A DNA stretch of 64,000 bases. Source: Paenibacillus sp. GP183 (GTDB lineage: Bacteria > Bacillota > Bacilli > Paenibacillales > NBRC-103111). Numbering within the stretch: the first letter of the stretch is position 1; each line of letters opens with the position of its first letter. Below, one piece after another: positions 63,667-64,000 of the stretch. Position numbers and translations under genes: made by a program. The notes under the pieces are model-generated. The model had not been told where the DNA came from. It ran no database searches and saw only the letters and a list, made by a program, of their open reading frames with translations. Location of the stretch: the NCBI RefSeq assembly GCF_900104695.1, contig NZ_FNSW01000001.1, positions 4,942,501 through 5,006,500 on the forward strand. Direction: 5' to 3'.

Positions 63667-63996
63667 ATGAGTGAAGAGGACGACATATTGGAGCAGCAAG
63701 AAACTTTAGATTCCATTTTGTCAGAGCGGCATTTCATAGAAAAAGAGCATCATGTGCTATCCGAAAATGAGCTAAATGAAGTTATCGAAAGCTTATGCCT
63801 GAGCAAAGTGGAAGAATTCAAACTCCTCGGCTATGATCATGTAACCGGCAAAGAGATCTGGGATTGCGTCAGCGACAGGTACCGCAAAAGCGGAATGCCC
63901 GCCTTGCATCAGATCGTGAACGATATTCTATCGCTAAAATCGACACAATTCATGAACTGGATGACTATGAGTGCTTTCAAAGGAGCCCAATTCTAA
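63667..63996 (+). CDS. comN: ComN-type post-transcriptional regulator
   Basis: Of 109 residues, acidic N-terminus (SEEDDILEQQETLDSIL), then a conserved helical core (ELNEVIESLCLSKVEEFKLLGYDHVTGKEIWDCVSDRYRKSGMPALHQIVNDILSLK). In B. subtilis ComN controls comE mRNA localisation and translation. ATG 63667 follows GGGAGGG by six bases; the frame from 63487 would overlap the spoVB start. Divergent from spoVB; the window ends just after its stop. Confidence 0.87.
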   Translation: MSEEDDILEQQETLDSILSERHFIEKEHHVLSENELNEVIESLCLSKVEEFKLLGYDHVTGKEIWDCVSDRYRKSGMPALHQIVNDILSLKSTQFMNWMTMSAFKGAQF

Positions 63997-64000
63997 GGAA

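Overview
The window is ordinary chromosome of a spore-forming Firmicute, most likely a Paenibacillus-like member of the Paenibacillaceae. The gene order follows the Bacillus subtilis lon-to-comN stretch closely (lon-engB-hemA...; spoVID; valS-folC; spoIIB-maf-radC-mreBCD-minCD-spoIVFAB; rplU-prp-rpmA-spo0B-obg-pheBA; safA; bofC-ruvAB-queA-tgt-yajC; spoVB; comN). It also carries genes that B. subtilis lacks at these places: ruvC, an RNase G gene, sirC inside the hem cluster, a fused cobA-hemD, and murC and rodA insertions. No rRNA, tRNA, CRISPR array, prophage or plasmid-like segment was seen.

Layout. 1-3718: end of lon, engB, an unrecognised conserved gene, speD with a structured leader, and a small membrane protein. 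3826-16066: heme and siroheme supply (hemA-hemX-sirC-hemC-cobA/hemD-hemB, then hemE-hemH-hemY, then a reverse-strand Crp-type regulator and hemL). The first operon has a PerR-type palindrome on its promoter. 16144-19800: a reverse-strand phosphodiester glycosidase, an RluA-type pseudouridine synthase and spoVID. 19803-21544: one insertion sequence with a frame-interrupted transposase, sitting in the U-tract of the spoVID terminator. 21629-27568: T-box controlled valS, folC and murC. 27729-38579: spoIIB, a DUF4321 protein, maf, an Rrf2 regulator, radC, mreBCD, minCD, rodA, spoIVFA and spoIVFB. 38601-43174: RNase G, rplU-prp-rpmA, spo0B and obg. 43415-49002: a TrpD-like paralogue, a decayed Nudix gene, then pheB-hom-thrB-pheA. 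49133-51354: tandem repeats, safA and an ECF sigma factor. 51567-64000: bofC, ruvABC, a SpoIID/LytB protein, queA-tgt-yajC, membrane proteins, spoVB and comN.

Functional logic. Three themes are interleaved: tetrapyrrole synthesis, cell shape and division (mre, min, rodA, murC), and sporulation (spoVID, spoIIB, spoIVFA/FB, spo0B, safA, bofC, SpoIID-like, spoVB). House-keeping translation and repair genes fill the gaps.

I found no convincing undescribed multi-gene system. The most useful leads are regulatory or structural: the PerR-like box at hemA, a palindrome on the Rrf2 promoter, a 38-40 bp tandem repeat array before safA, an ECF sigma factor with a hydrophobic C-terminal tail and no anti-sigma neighbour, a membrane-anchored Spo0B, a degenerate TrpD paralogue, a Nudix gene broken by two frameshifts, and sharply GC-rich blocks inside hemC, obg and ruvB. 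All functions are inferred from reading the sequence; no database search was run.
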